From positions 1 to 26,683 of the forward strand of contig DAOWME010000012.1 of assembly GCA_030643245.1 (NCBI GenBank): a DNA stretch of 26,683 bases. The letters are read 5' to 3'. This DNA is from Deltaproteobacteria bacterium. Lineage in GTDB: Bacteria > Desulfobacterota > UBA8473. This document shows positions 1-7,103 of this stretch, piece by piece (positions within the stretch are counted from its first letter, which is position 1; each line of letters starts with the position of its first letter). Made by a program: the position numbers and the translations under genes. Under the pieces are notes generated by a model. That model was not told where the DNA came from, did no database searches, and saw only the letters and a program-made list of their open reading frames with translations.

Positions 1-143
1 ACTTCCTCAAGTTGGCGCTTAGATTTAGGTTAGATTTGTTCGATCTGAAAACGCAAAACCGCAGGAATAGTCGAACTATTTTGAGGATTTTGTGTTTGAA
101 GATCGGGCAAAGATGGCCTGAAGATGAGATGCACAAATGGGGA
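1..143. repeat. Structured intergenic repeat, longest copy (left edge cut by window)
   Basis: This is the longest of several related copies (others at 10607-10683, 25524-25606 and 25897-25926). It has a perfect 6-bp stem at its centre, AATAGT (66-71) and ACTATT (75-80) around CGA. Outside that, imperfect arms pair 41-60 with 85-105 (CGATCT...CAAAACC against GGATTTTG...AGATCG). The left end begins with ACTTCCTCAAGTTGGCGCT. The right end, GATGAGATGCACAAATGGGG, is shared with the other copies, but the terminal AAGTTATTTCGGCC block seen elsewhere is missing here. There is no ORF. It lies just after the response-regulator gene and may act as a 3' structure of that transcript, which is inference. 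Confidence 0.7.
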
Positions 144-216
144 GAAAAAATTGCTCATTTCTGAATTGGAAACCAACTCGTGCCCTTTTCTCAAGAAGTC
201 CATTTATGGATGGACA

Positions 217-1590
217 TTAGCGAGGGATTTTATTGGATAGTTGGTGACCCCTCATTTTTTCCCACAGGGTTTTTCGGCTTATACCGAGAAGCTCGGCCGC
301 CTTACCTTTTCGCCCCTGCGTAACTCGGAGAACTTTCTGTAGATACTCTTTTTCCACGGCCTTTAAAACATCCTCCAGGGTTTCAATCTGGTGCTGAATG
401 AGTTTCTTCTTCAAGCAGATCTCTCGAATCTCTCGAGGAAGATCGGCTACCTGTAGCTTATTCGTCCGGCAGAAAGCCACAGCCCTTTCCACGATATTCT
501 TTAACTCTCGAATATTGCCAGGCCACTCGTACTGTTCCAACAGATCGAGGGTAGCTGACGTGAAACCAGCGATGTTCTTGGAACCCCTTCTCCTAAATTC
601 ATTCAGAAAGTGTTTGGCGAGAAGGGGAATATCCTCCTTGCGTTCACGTAAGAGAGGAAGCTCAAATACGATTGTATTTAAGCGGTAGTAAAGGTCTTCC
701 CTGAGACGTTCGGTCATTATCTCCCGTATGTTGTATTTCGTGGCGCTGATTATCCTGACATCGATCTGTATCGTCTTGGTGCCGCCCACCCTCTCGAATT
801 CCCTTTCTTGAAGCACCCGTAATAATTTCACCTGAACTGTGGGGGATATGTCGCCGATTTCATCTAGAAAAAGCGTTCCGTGATCCGCAAGCTCAAATCG
901 CCCCATTTTCCTTTGAATAGCGCCAGTAAAGGCCCCTTTTTCATGGCCAAAAAGTTCGGATTCTAAGATGGTCTCAGATAAGGCAGCACAGCTGACCTTG
1001 ATGAACGGGGCATCTTTTCGGCGACTGTTGAAATGTATAGCGTTAGCGACCAGTTCTTTGCCGGTGCCGCTCTCACCTTGAATTAAGACGGTTGAATCTG
1101 TTGCAGATACTGTACGGATGAGTTCATAGATCTCCTGCATTCTATCGGATTTGCCTATGAGGTTGCCAAAATGGTATTTCTTCTCCAGTCGCTCGCGAAG
1201 ATAGATGTTTTCATCTTTTAGACATTGAAAAGAGGTAATATTTTGCAGTTTCAAGATCAATTCGTCCAGAGAAAAAGGCTTGGCAATAAAATCGTGGGCA
1301 CCCAATTTCATGGCCTCCACGGCCCTTTCGATTGTGCCATATGCCGTAACCATAACAATTATGGTCTGGGGAGAGAGGTTTTTGATCTCTCTCAGCACAT
1401 CCATGCCAGATATATCCGGCATGACCATATCCAATAGAACGGTATCAAAAGACCCCTCCTGGAAAGCCGCGAGCCCTTCTTGACCGCTCTTAACCGCCTG
1501 CACAGTGTATCCCGCCTTGGTTAAGGCATCGGAAACTGTCACGAGCAAGATGGGTTCGTCATCTATAAGCAACACCCTACCTCTTTCCAT
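217..1590 (-). CDS. Sigma-54-dependent response regulator, NtrC family
   Basis: A 457-residue protein with the full NtrC-type layout. The receiver domain (about 5-118) has acidic residues D10 and D11, phosphoacceptor D54, T82 and K104. The AAA+ domain (about 142-375) has Walker A GESGTGKE at 172-179, the sigma-54 contact loop GAFTGA at 219-224 and Walker B GTLFLDEIGD at 238-247. A Fis-type helix-turn-helix occupies about 421-450 (GRKGKAAELLGISRKTLWEK). Proteins of this kind use ATP to remodel sigma-54 RNA polymerase at enhancer-bound promoters. The start ATG overlaps the end of the kinase gene by 14 bp and is preceded by AGGGGG at a normal spacing, so the two are translationally coupled. The target genes cannot be told from the window, and I recognised no convincing -24/-12 promoter in it. 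Confidence 0.95.
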   Translation of the reverse strand: MERGRVLLIDDEPILLVTVSDALTKAGYTVQAVKSGQEGLAAFQEGSFDTVLLDMVMPDISGMDVLREIKNLSPQTIIVMVTAYGTIERAVEAMKLGAHDFIAKPFSLDELILKLQNITSFQCLKDENIYLRERLEKKYHFGNLIGKSDRMQEIYELIRTVSATDSTVLIQGESGTGKELVANAIHFNSRRKDAPFIKVSCAALSETILESELFGHEKGAFTGAIQRKMGRFELADHGTLFLDEIGDISPTVQVKLLRVLQEREFERVGGTKTIQIDVRIISATKYNIREIMTERLREDLYYRLNTIVFELPLLRERKEDIPLLAKHFLNEFRRRGSKNIAGFTSATLDLLEQYEWPGNIRELKNIVERAVAFCRTNKLQVADLPREIREICLKKKLIQHQIETLEDVLKAVEKEYLQKVLRVTQGRKGKAAELLGISRKTLWEKMRGHQLSNKIPR

Positions 1591-3127
1591 ACTTGTACCC
1601 CCTGAAGAGAGATTTCCCGTTTATCTCCCGCTGATGATTACCGGGCAAGATGATTGTAAATTCACTCCCAATGTATTCTTGACTTTCCACCTCTATCTCA
1701 CCGCCATGGCTTTGGATGATCCCATAACTAACGGAAAGACCAAGCCCGGTTCCTTGTCCCGGTCCTTTTGTGCTGAAAAAAGGGTCGAGGATCCTGTTCA
1801 GGTTCTCCTCCGGTATGCCGCACCCGGTATCCTTTATTGCAATCTTCACCCTACCGTCCTCATGAGACGTTTTGATGGATAAGTCTCCCCCCTCCGGCAT
1901 CGCCTGTACTGCATTCAATATCAGATTGATAAAGACCTGAATCAATTGATGAGGGTCCGCCAGGATTTCTGGAAGGCTCTCATCAAAATTTTTATGGAGG
2001 GAGATCATATTTGAGGAAAAGTGATGAAAAGTCATTTCAATGGTTCGATTCACCAATATATTGATATTAGTCGGCTCGGGATGAAAACTCCTTTGCTCGG
2101 CAAAATTCAAGAGTTGTTTGACTGTTCTTTTTATTCGTTGCATGCCTGTATGGATAAGCTCAAGGTATCTTGTCCTCAGTTCCTCATCTCGGGAATCTTG
2201 CTTGAGGGTCTCAATGCACGTCAAGACTCCTCCCAACGGATTATTGATTTCATGGGCTAACCCCGCCGACAGTTTCCCCATGGCGGCCATCTTTTCCGTC
2301 TGAATCATGTGGGACCGGGTACTTTCCAGCTCTTCCCTTGCACGGTTGAGGTTGTCCATCATGAAGTTAAATGCCTGACTTAAAAATCCTATTTCGTCCT
2401 TGTGACCGATAGTGGAGCGGATGGATAGATTTCCCTTGCCCACTTCTCTCAGGTCATTGGCCAATTCGAGTATGGGGTGGATCATCTTCAAGATTAAGAC
2501 ATATACAACAGCCGAAGTGAAGAGAATGAATCCGGCAGCTAAGAGAATCATCTTATTGAATGGCTTGACCAAATGCCGCTTGACCAACCTGGTCTGTAAA
2601 CCATGCTTAGAGTACCCGATTGTCAAGGCGCCCAGCTCATCGGATCCACTGACCAAACGCTTGGAAACTTCCAGGATCCCTTCCTCATCTTCGCCTCTTC
2701 GGCGCGGTACCTTATCAGTCGCTATGCTCTCCGTAGGACGTTTACCATGATAGGTTTTTGCGAACCCCTCCAAACCGCTATTGCAACCATAACCTAATAC
2801 TTCCCCTGAGGTGTCTGTTACAACGACATATTCTACGCTACGGTCTTGATTCTCCATTATATCACCAATATAGCTGTCCAGGGCTTTCCGGTCAATTGCT
2901 TTCCCCGGTTCTTTGTCGAGAATATGGATAAACGTAATTGCAAACGCCCCTACCAGATCTCTTCTTTCTCGCTCCCAGTCCTCAGTGACCAGGCGATACT
3001 CCCTATATATGGAAAGGGCGACGACCATCAGAATCATTAGAGCCAGAAACCATAGGACAAAATATAACCTTGTCCTGAGTCCCCACCCCCTTTTTTTAAA
3101 GGCAAGAATGGATGCGATGACGGACAC
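1577..3127 (-). CDS. Membrane sensor histidine kinase with HAMP domain
   Basis: A 516-residue inner-membrane kinase. Transmembrane segments at about 21-41 and 191-213 enclose a periplasmic sensor of roughly 150 residues with no family I can name. A HAMP linker follows (about 214-267). The HisKA helix carries the phosphorylated histidine H292 in AHEINNPLGG. The ATPase domain shows N box NLILNAVQAM (401-410), G1 DTGCGIP (433-439), F box DPFFSTK (448-454) and G2 GTGLGLS (459-465). The likely start is GTG at 3127 with AAGGG upstream. The gene overlaps the downstream NtrC-type regulator, which is its probable phosphorylation target. All catalytic boxes are intact, so it should be active. The signal it senses is unknown. 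Confidence 0.94.
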   Translation of the reverse strand: MSVIASILAFKKRGWGLRTRLYFVLWFLALMILMVVALSIYREYRLVTEDWERERRDLVGAFAITFIHILDKEPGKAIDRKALDSYIGDIMENQDRSVEYVVVTDTSGEVLGYGCNSGLEGFAKTYHGKRPTESIATDKVPRRRGEDEEGILEVSKRLVSGSDELGALTIGYSKHGLQTRLVKRHLVKPFNKMILLAAGFILFTSAVVYVLILKMIHPILELANDLREVGKGNLSIRSTIGHKDEIGFLSQAFNFMMDNLNRAREELESTRSHMIQTEKMAAMGKLSAGLAHEINNPLGGVLTCIETLKQDSRDEELRTRYLELIHTGMQRIKRTVKQLLNFAEQRSFHPEPTNINILVNRTIEMTFHHFSSNMISLHKNFDESLPEILADPHQLIQVFINLILNAVQAMPEGGDLSIKTSHEDGRVKIAIKDTGCGIPEENLNRILDPFFSTKGPGQGTGLGLSVSYGIIQSHGGEIEVESQEYIGSEFTIILPGNHQREINGKSLFRGYKYGKR

Positions 3128-3196
3128 GAGAAACCCTTACGGCCTATTGAAGTTATTTTCCATGCACCCTGCAAACTGTTACGATTTGGAAAAGGT

Positions 3197-3224
3197 ATTG
3201 TAGCATAAGTCGTTAGTATGGCAA
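3197..3224 (-). promoter_or_regulatory. Candidate sigma-70 promoter for the kinase-regulator operon
   Basis: On the minus strand TTGCCA (3219-3224) and TACAAT (3197-3202) are 16 bp apart, about 70 bp upstream of the kinase start. Both boxes are close to consensus. It is the best promoter-like match in the gap. The call is by eye only. Confidence 0.5.
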
Positions 3225-3354
3225 AGAATAATGTGCGCACCATGGCCCACTCACAGGTTTTTCGAGCTGTGCAATAGATGGTATCATCAGGATTGCAAGG
3301 TCTCTTCTCTCCTTGACTTTCAGTGTCCAATATGTAAGAATCACTGCATTAATA

Positions 3355-3663
3355 GGCATCCTTCATAAAAGCTATAAAGTAGTTTACACTTTCGAATAAA
3401 AAAACGGTCTCGGCACAGATTCAACGGTGGTTAAATTTTAACCCGTGAAGCTGTTTGAGCGTTTTAGTGAGCGTTAAGAAAGAACAGGGGGAAAGCCCCT
3501 TTTTTAGAATGTTTGTAGTTCCAAAACCTATATCTTAAATTTAATAGTTTTAGACTGTTCTTTCTTTATGCTCACTTAGATGCGAGTTCTGCACGGGTTA
3601 AAATTTGACCACCGTTGAAGCAGCCATAATTTCAAAAGTGTAAACCGATATATGAAGGATGCC
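3355..3663. mobile_element. MITE-like palindromic element (309 bp) with 8-bp target duplication
   Basis: A non-coding element with perfect 13-bp terminal inverted repeats: GGCATCCTTCATA at 3355-3367 and its complement at 3651-3663. It is flanked by direct repeats CATTAATA at 3347-3354 and 3664-3671, as expected of a target-site duplication. Further nested inverted repeats follow: 3420-3447 with 3592-3619 (28 bp, one mismatch) and 3467-3486 with 3556-3575 (20 bp, two mismatches). The whole unit could therefore fold into one long hairpin. It has no transposase and would need to be moved in trans. Termini starting GG with an 8-bp AT-rich duplication would fit IS families such as ISL3 or IS1595, but the parent is not identified. 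A second copy starts at 26507. Confidence 0.82.
3487..3505 (+). terminator. Rho-independent-terminator-like hairpin inside the MITE
   Basis: GGGG (3487-3490) and CCCC (3496-3499) form a short GC stem around GAAAG, followed directly by six T residues (3500-3505). It would stop plus-strand transcription entering the element from the left. In the second MITE copy the matching stem is degraded, so the terminator is not conserved between copies. Confidence 0.4.
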
Positions 3664-3709
3664 CATTAATAGTGGTTATATTCTCTACCTTTCTTGCCGG
3701 GAGGAATAA

Positions 3710-4696
3710 ATGAAGAGCGTATTTGTCGAAGATATAAGGGAAAATGATAAGATCGAGAGTGTCTTCCTGGTAAAAGAAAAAAATATAGCCGTATCAAGGA
3801 ACGGTAAACCATACCTCAGTCTGAAACTTGGGGATAGGACAGGGGACGTAAGTGCCAGGGTCTGGGAAAAGGCTGAATATTTCTCCACCCTATTTGAAAA
3901 GGACGATTTTATCAGGGTGCAATCCAGGGCGTCAAAGTATCGTAAGAACCTCCAGTTGGTTCTTTTTGACCTGGAGAAGTGTCCGGAGGAGCAAATATTT
4001 GTCGATGACTTCCTGCCGAAAACCGAGCAGAATATCGAGAAGATGTTTGGGCAACTCGTTGAAATTTCCAAAGTAGTAGGAAACAGGTACCTGAGAGAGC
4101 TTCTCGACCTTTTCTTTGAAGATGAAGAATTCACGAGGTTATTCAAGATTGCCCCGGCTGCCAAGGGATTACACCATGTCTATATAGGGGGCCTTCTGGA
4201 ACATTCTCTGTCGGTGGGAAAGTTGATCATGGACGTGGTGAAGCACTATCAGGGATTGAATACCGATCTTCTTTTGACAGGAGGGATTTTGCACGACATC
4301 GGCAAAATCCATGAACTGTCATATGACAAATCCTTTAATTATACTGATAAGGGAAGGCTCCTCGGTCACATTACTATCGGGGTTGGGATGATCGAAGAGA
4401 AGATCCTTAAAGTTAGAGACTTCCCCAGGGATTTAGCGATGCTCTTGAAACACCTTATCTTAAGCCATCATGGCCAGTATGAGTTTGGCTCTCCCAAGAG
4501 GCCGAAGACCTTAGAGGCCATTATTCTCTACTACCTTGATGATATGGATTCAAAGATCAGGGGGTTTCAGGAGTTCATTGAAAAGGAAAAGGACACAAAA
4601 TCCAAATGGACCGGATACCATAGGTTGTTTGAAAGATATATCTATAAGGACTCTTGTGGAGATACGATTAGACAGAAGGAGGACGGCTTTCTTTGA
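3710..4696 (+). CDS. OB-fold/HD-domain phosphohydrolase, YhaM-like 3'-5' exoribonuclease
   Basis: The 328-residue protein has an N-terminal OB-fold nucleic-acid-binding region (about 12-88, including LKLGDRTGDVSARVW) and an HD metal-dependent phosphohydrolase domain (about 155-300). Visible metal-ligand candidates are H165 in GGLLEHS, the H195-D196 pair in ILHDIGK, H220, H253 and H254 in LSHHGQYEFG, and D278/D280. This order and length match the YhaM/CBF1 family, whose Bacillus and Staphylococcus members are 3'-5' exoribonucleases of about 314 residues. ATG at 3710 is preceded by GGGAGG at a good distance. The MITE ends only 39 bp upstream of the gene's start, so its promoter probably lies in or next to the element. 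The exact substrate is inferred from the family. Confidence 0.82.
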   Translation: MKSVFVEDIRENDKIESVFLVKEKNIAVSRNGKPYLSLKLGDRTGDVSARVWEKAEYFSTLFEKDDFIRVQSRASKYRKNLQLVLFDLEKCPEEQIFVDDFLPKTEQNIEKMFGQLVEISKVVGNRYLRELLDLFFEDEEFTRLFKIAPAAKGLHHVYIGGLLEHSLSVGKLIMDVVKHYQGLNTDLLLTGGILHDIGKIHELSYDKSFNYTDKGRLLGHITIGVGMIEEKILKVRDFPRDLAMLLKHLILSHHGQYEFGSPKRPKTLEAIILYYLDDMDSKIRGFQEFIEKEKDTKSKWTGYHRLFERYIYKDSCGDTIRQKEDGFL

Positions 4697-4711
4697 GTCT
4701 GTGGTGTTATT

Positions 4712-4987
4712 ATGCTATGGTTTGCCCTCTCGTTACTCTGTGCCATGTCCCTGGCAACGAGCGATGCCCTGAGTAAGAAGGCACTGAAGGACACCAATGA
4801 ATATCTGATCGCATGGGTTAGACTCGGATATTCGGTTCCCTTTCTTCTAGCCATACTCCCTTTTATATCGATTCCGCATCTCGATTCAACTTTCTGGATA
4901 GCCATACTGATACTTCTACCCTTGGATATAACCGCCGTCGTCATGGATATAGAGAACCTGAGGAAGACGTGGACCTGTCCCGGCTGA
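4712..4987 (+). pseudogene. Truncated DMT/EamA-family transporter remnant
   Basis: The reading frame begins as a drug/metabolite transporter does: a first membrane helix (about 2-20), the loop ATSDALSKKALKDTNEYLIA, then a second helix with WVRLGYSVPFLLAILPF and the start of a third (FWIAILILLPLDITAVV). At about residue 77 the resemblance ends, and only 14 non-hydrophobic residues remain before the stop. Intact family members are about 280-300 residues with ten helices, so more than two thirds is missing. It starts 15 bp after the YhaM-like gene. The break fuses directly to an unrelated gene tail in another frame (4942-5091), which suggests a deletion. A functional small membrane protein is unlikely. 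Confidence 0.72.
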
Positions 4988-5091
4988 AATCCTGGCAGAT
5001 TCTGGGTATTACATTAGAAGATGATGACATGGAGGATCTGCTGGAAGGAACTAAGGCTGGAATTGAAGAAGAAAAAAGTAAATTTCAATGA
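4942..5091 (+). pseudogene. C-terminal fragment of an unidentified protein
   Basis: In a frame different from the transporter remnant, 49 codons read as an acidic, protein-like C terminus (motifs EEDVDLSRLKSWQILGI and DDDMEDLLEGTKAGIEEEK) ending at TGA 5089-5091. There is no plausible start or ribosome-binding site, so this looks like the 3' end of a gene whose front was lost in the same deletion that cut the transporter. I do not recognise the family. It ends 18 bp before the next gene's start codon. Confidence 0.45.
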
Positions 5092-5109
5092 CGGCGATTG
5101 GAGGCGTAT

Positions 5110-6462
5110 ATGGGCGTTATCAAACAATCAGGAGATATTTTGGCATCAGAAAAGGACTTTGGGGATAAATTGCTTGCCTTCTCCCGGAGCATCTCTTTGG
5201 ATTGGCTGGATAGCAATAGAGAACATATAGATGAAACCTCTGAGTTTGGGTCCCTCATAAGCTTGTTTCCTCCCCTCAAAGAGATATGCAGGAAAGGGTT
5301 GGACGAAGACCCACAGGAATTCTTTAGAACACTTCCCCACACATTTCAGACTCAAGCCGCTTATAATCGTATCTGTTCAGGAGATTTTCCGGAGAGCGGA
5401 TTGGATGGAGATGACATCAGAGATGTCTCTAACCTGGCTCGTTCCATAGCCTCATTTTCACCGCTGGTGATACCCATAATCCTGTGGCTTCATGATATCG
5501 GTCGATTTGAGGATAAAAGGAGGCATAACGAGAAGAGCGCTGAGATGATCTCTGAATTCAGTCTCCTCAAAGATATGGGGTTATCAGAGGAGGAAGCCAT
5601 TCTGATACAGACAGTGGTCCGGCATCATCTTCTCATAGGTACACTTTATACCGGGGAATCTTCGTATCTCTCTTTTGAACTGCTTTTGAAGGACAGAGAA
5701 TTCTGTACAATTCTGAGTAACAAAGCATCTATAGAACTGTTTCTTGATTCTCTAACCCTCTTCACGATGATTGATGTCTGGGGCTATCACATAAACGATA
5801 TTTCCCCCACCATGATAGGAAACTACCTTGAGATAAGGAAGGAGATGGGGCAGATTTTTGCGGCAGCCAGAGATCCAGCTGAAATCAGGAAAGGATTGCA
5901 GGAAAAGTCGAGAAAGCATCTTGACTGGCGTTTGATGGGTTACATGATGGCCTTCTCCAAGATTGGCAAGAAGCCTCATTTAACGCTCGATTTCTATGCG
6001 GGCATGATAGGTGATGGCTTTGAAAGGTATGTTGGCCGGGAAGGCCTTTCTAAAGACTGGGATAGGTTTAAGGATGAGTATCTTGATAAGATCGATCAGG
6101 TTCAGTTTAAATACGGGTTGGGGGTGCTTATACCTCTTACCTATGGTGGTACGGGGAAGAAGATGCACCTTACGGAAGACACGAAGGTAAACCCGAACCT
6201 CTTCCACCTCCTGGTCAATATCAATGATCGAATAAGGAAAGAGGAGGAGAGCAACAGCCAGTCTATCCCCAACGCTCTCTGGTATGTGGTTTTCAAGGGC
6301 TACCCCCCATGGAACCGAATAACAGACTTTCACCAAAGATTGAGTCAACCCGGCAGGATCGAAGAGATTGTAAGCAAGGGCAAGGTAACCGTCGATAAAG
6401 ACGAGGGGATAAACGTGCTCTTCATTGATTACAAAGGCTACTGGGACGATATTGATCGTTGA
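5110..6462 (+). CDS. HD-domain protein of unknown substrate
   Basis: I chose ATG 5110 because GGAGG (5100-5104) lies 5 bp before it. An upstream in-frame TTG at 5098 has no such site. The 450-residue soluble protein has one HD phosphohydrolase region: H77 in LPHTFQTQ, the H128-D129 pair in LWLHDIGRFEDKRRHNEKSA, H172 and H173 in VRHHLLIG, and D222 in FTMIDVWGYH. Residues outside 70-230 match nothing I can name. HD proteins hydrolyse nucleotides, cyclic nucleotides or RNA ends, so a phosphohydrolase role is likely, but the substrate is open. The second half is long for a simple HD enzyme and may be a substrate-specific module. It is the second HD protein in this short stretch. Confidence 0.72.
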   Translation: MGVIKQSGDILASEKDFGDKLLAFSRSISLDWLDSNREHIDETSEFGSLISLFPPLKEICRKGLDEDPQEFFRTLPHTFQTQAAYNRICSGDFPESGLDGDDIRDVSNLARSIASFSPLVIPIILWLHDIGRFEDKRRHNEKSAEMISEFSLLKDMGLSEEEAILIQTVVRHHLLIGTLYTGESSYLSFELLLKDREFCTILSNKASIELFLDSLTLFTMIDVWGYHINDISPTMIGNYLEIRKEMGQIFAAARDPAEIRKGLQEKSRKHLDWRLMGYMMAFSKIGKKPHLTLDFYAGMIGDGFERYVGREGLSKDWDRFKDEYLDKIDQVQFKYGLGVLIPLTYGGTGKKMHLTEDTKVNPNLFHLLVNINDRIRKEEESNSQSIPNALWYVVFKGYPPWNRITDFHQRLSQPGRIEEIVSKGKVTVDKDEGINVLFIDYKGYWDDIDR

Positions 6463-6586
6463 TTATCAGTTATCGGTTATCGGTTATCGGTTATCGGTTA
6501 TTCGTTGTTTGTCCCTCTCTTACACGAGAGGATTTTCCCAATAAACCAGTGAACCAATAACAAATAACGAAAAACGAAAAACGAAA
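6463..6586. repeat. Inverted heptanucleotide repeat arrays upstream of cooF
   Basis: Seven contiguous 7-bp units run from 6463 to 6511: TTATCAG, four exact TTATCGG, then TTATTCG and TTGTTTG. A 40-bp spacer follows. Then five units on the opposite sense run from 6552 to 6586: AACCAAT, AACAAAT and three exact AACGAAA. The right array is roughly complementary to the left one. The unit pattern resembles the heptamer STRR repeats known from cyanobacteria, though I cannot claim common origin. The right array ends 4 bp before the strong Shine-Dalgarno site of cooF, so it lies in the 5' leader of that mRNA. Confidence 0.85.
6514..6535 (+). terminator. Hairpin with short T run between the HD gene and cooF
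   Basis: CCTCTC (6514-6519) and GAGAGG (6526-6531) form a perfect 6-bp stem with a 6-nt loop, followed by ATTTT. It sits in the spacer between the two heptad arrays and could end the HD-gene transcript or act as a leader structure for cooF. The T run is short. Confidence 0.4.
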
Positions 6587-6602
6587 CAAAGGAGGTGATC
6601 AT

Positions 6603-7082
6603 ATGAAAGAAATATTCATTGATATAGGGAGATGCGTTGGCTGTAAATCCTGTGAGTTGGCGTGTAGGGTCGAGCATTCCCGGTCTAAGAATCTATTTGC
6701 CGCCCTCTCCGAAAGTCCCCTCCCAAGGAGGCGGGTCTTCGTTGAGTATGGGGACGGCAAGAAGGTCCCACTTCAGTGTCGTCACTGCTGCGAGGCCCCA
6801 TGTGTTGATGCATGCATATCAGGGGCAATGAAGTGGGACAGCGAGACAAACCTGGTTGTCCATGACAGGGAAATATGTGTAGGTTGCTGGATGTGCGTTA
6901 TGGTCTGTCCATTTGGCGTAATCGGCAGAGAAAAGGACTCCAGGGTGGCCATAAAATGTGACCGTTGCTACGAACGGGACGAGCCCGCATGTGTTGAGGC
7001 GTGTCCGACAGGAGCGCTTCTCTTTACAACGCTTGAAGAGACTGAGAAGCTAAGAAGAGGAAGGCTTGTGAAAGCATTATAA
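6603..7082 (+). CDS. cooF: CooF-type polyferredoxin, CO dehydrogenase electron carrier
   Basis: The 159-residue iron-sulphur protein has four cysteine sets expected to hold four [4Fe-4S] clusters: C11/14/17/21, C59/62/67/71, C92/95/98/102 and C119/122/130/134, with typical CPFGVI and CPTGAL spacing at the last two. C63 is an extra cysteine. Proteins of this shape carry electrons from CooS to a partner redox enzyme. It has no signal peptide or membrane helix, so it should be cytoplasmic. AGGAGGTGATC directly before the ATG is an unusually strong ribosome-binding site. The CO dehydrogenase gene starts 21 bp downstream, which indicates an operon. Similar polyferredoxins serve other oxidoreductases, so the name depends on the neighbour. 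Confidence 0.9.
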   Translation: MKEIFIDIGRCVGCKSCELACRVEHSRSKNLFAALSESPLPRRRVFVEYGDGKKVPLQCRHCCEAPCVDACISGAMKWDSETNLVVHDREICVGCWMCVMVCPFGVIGREKDSRVAIKCDRCYERDEPACVEACPTGALLFTTLEETEKLRRGRLVKAL

Positions 7083-7103
7083 TCCGTGAAAAGGAGGTTA
7101 AAA

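Noticed and set aside
3037..3330. 97-codon minus-strand frame overlapping the kinase start
   Set aside because: Overlaps the kinase gene in another frame, covers its likely promoter, and has no domain-like sequence.
6463..6511. Possible CRISPR-like array of short repeats
   Set aside because: The units are 7 bp and contiguous with no spacers, so this is a tandem heptamer, not CRISPR.
7086..7103. Upstream GTG start for cooS
   Set aside because: The strong AAGGAGG site lies inside this extension and points to ATG 7104.
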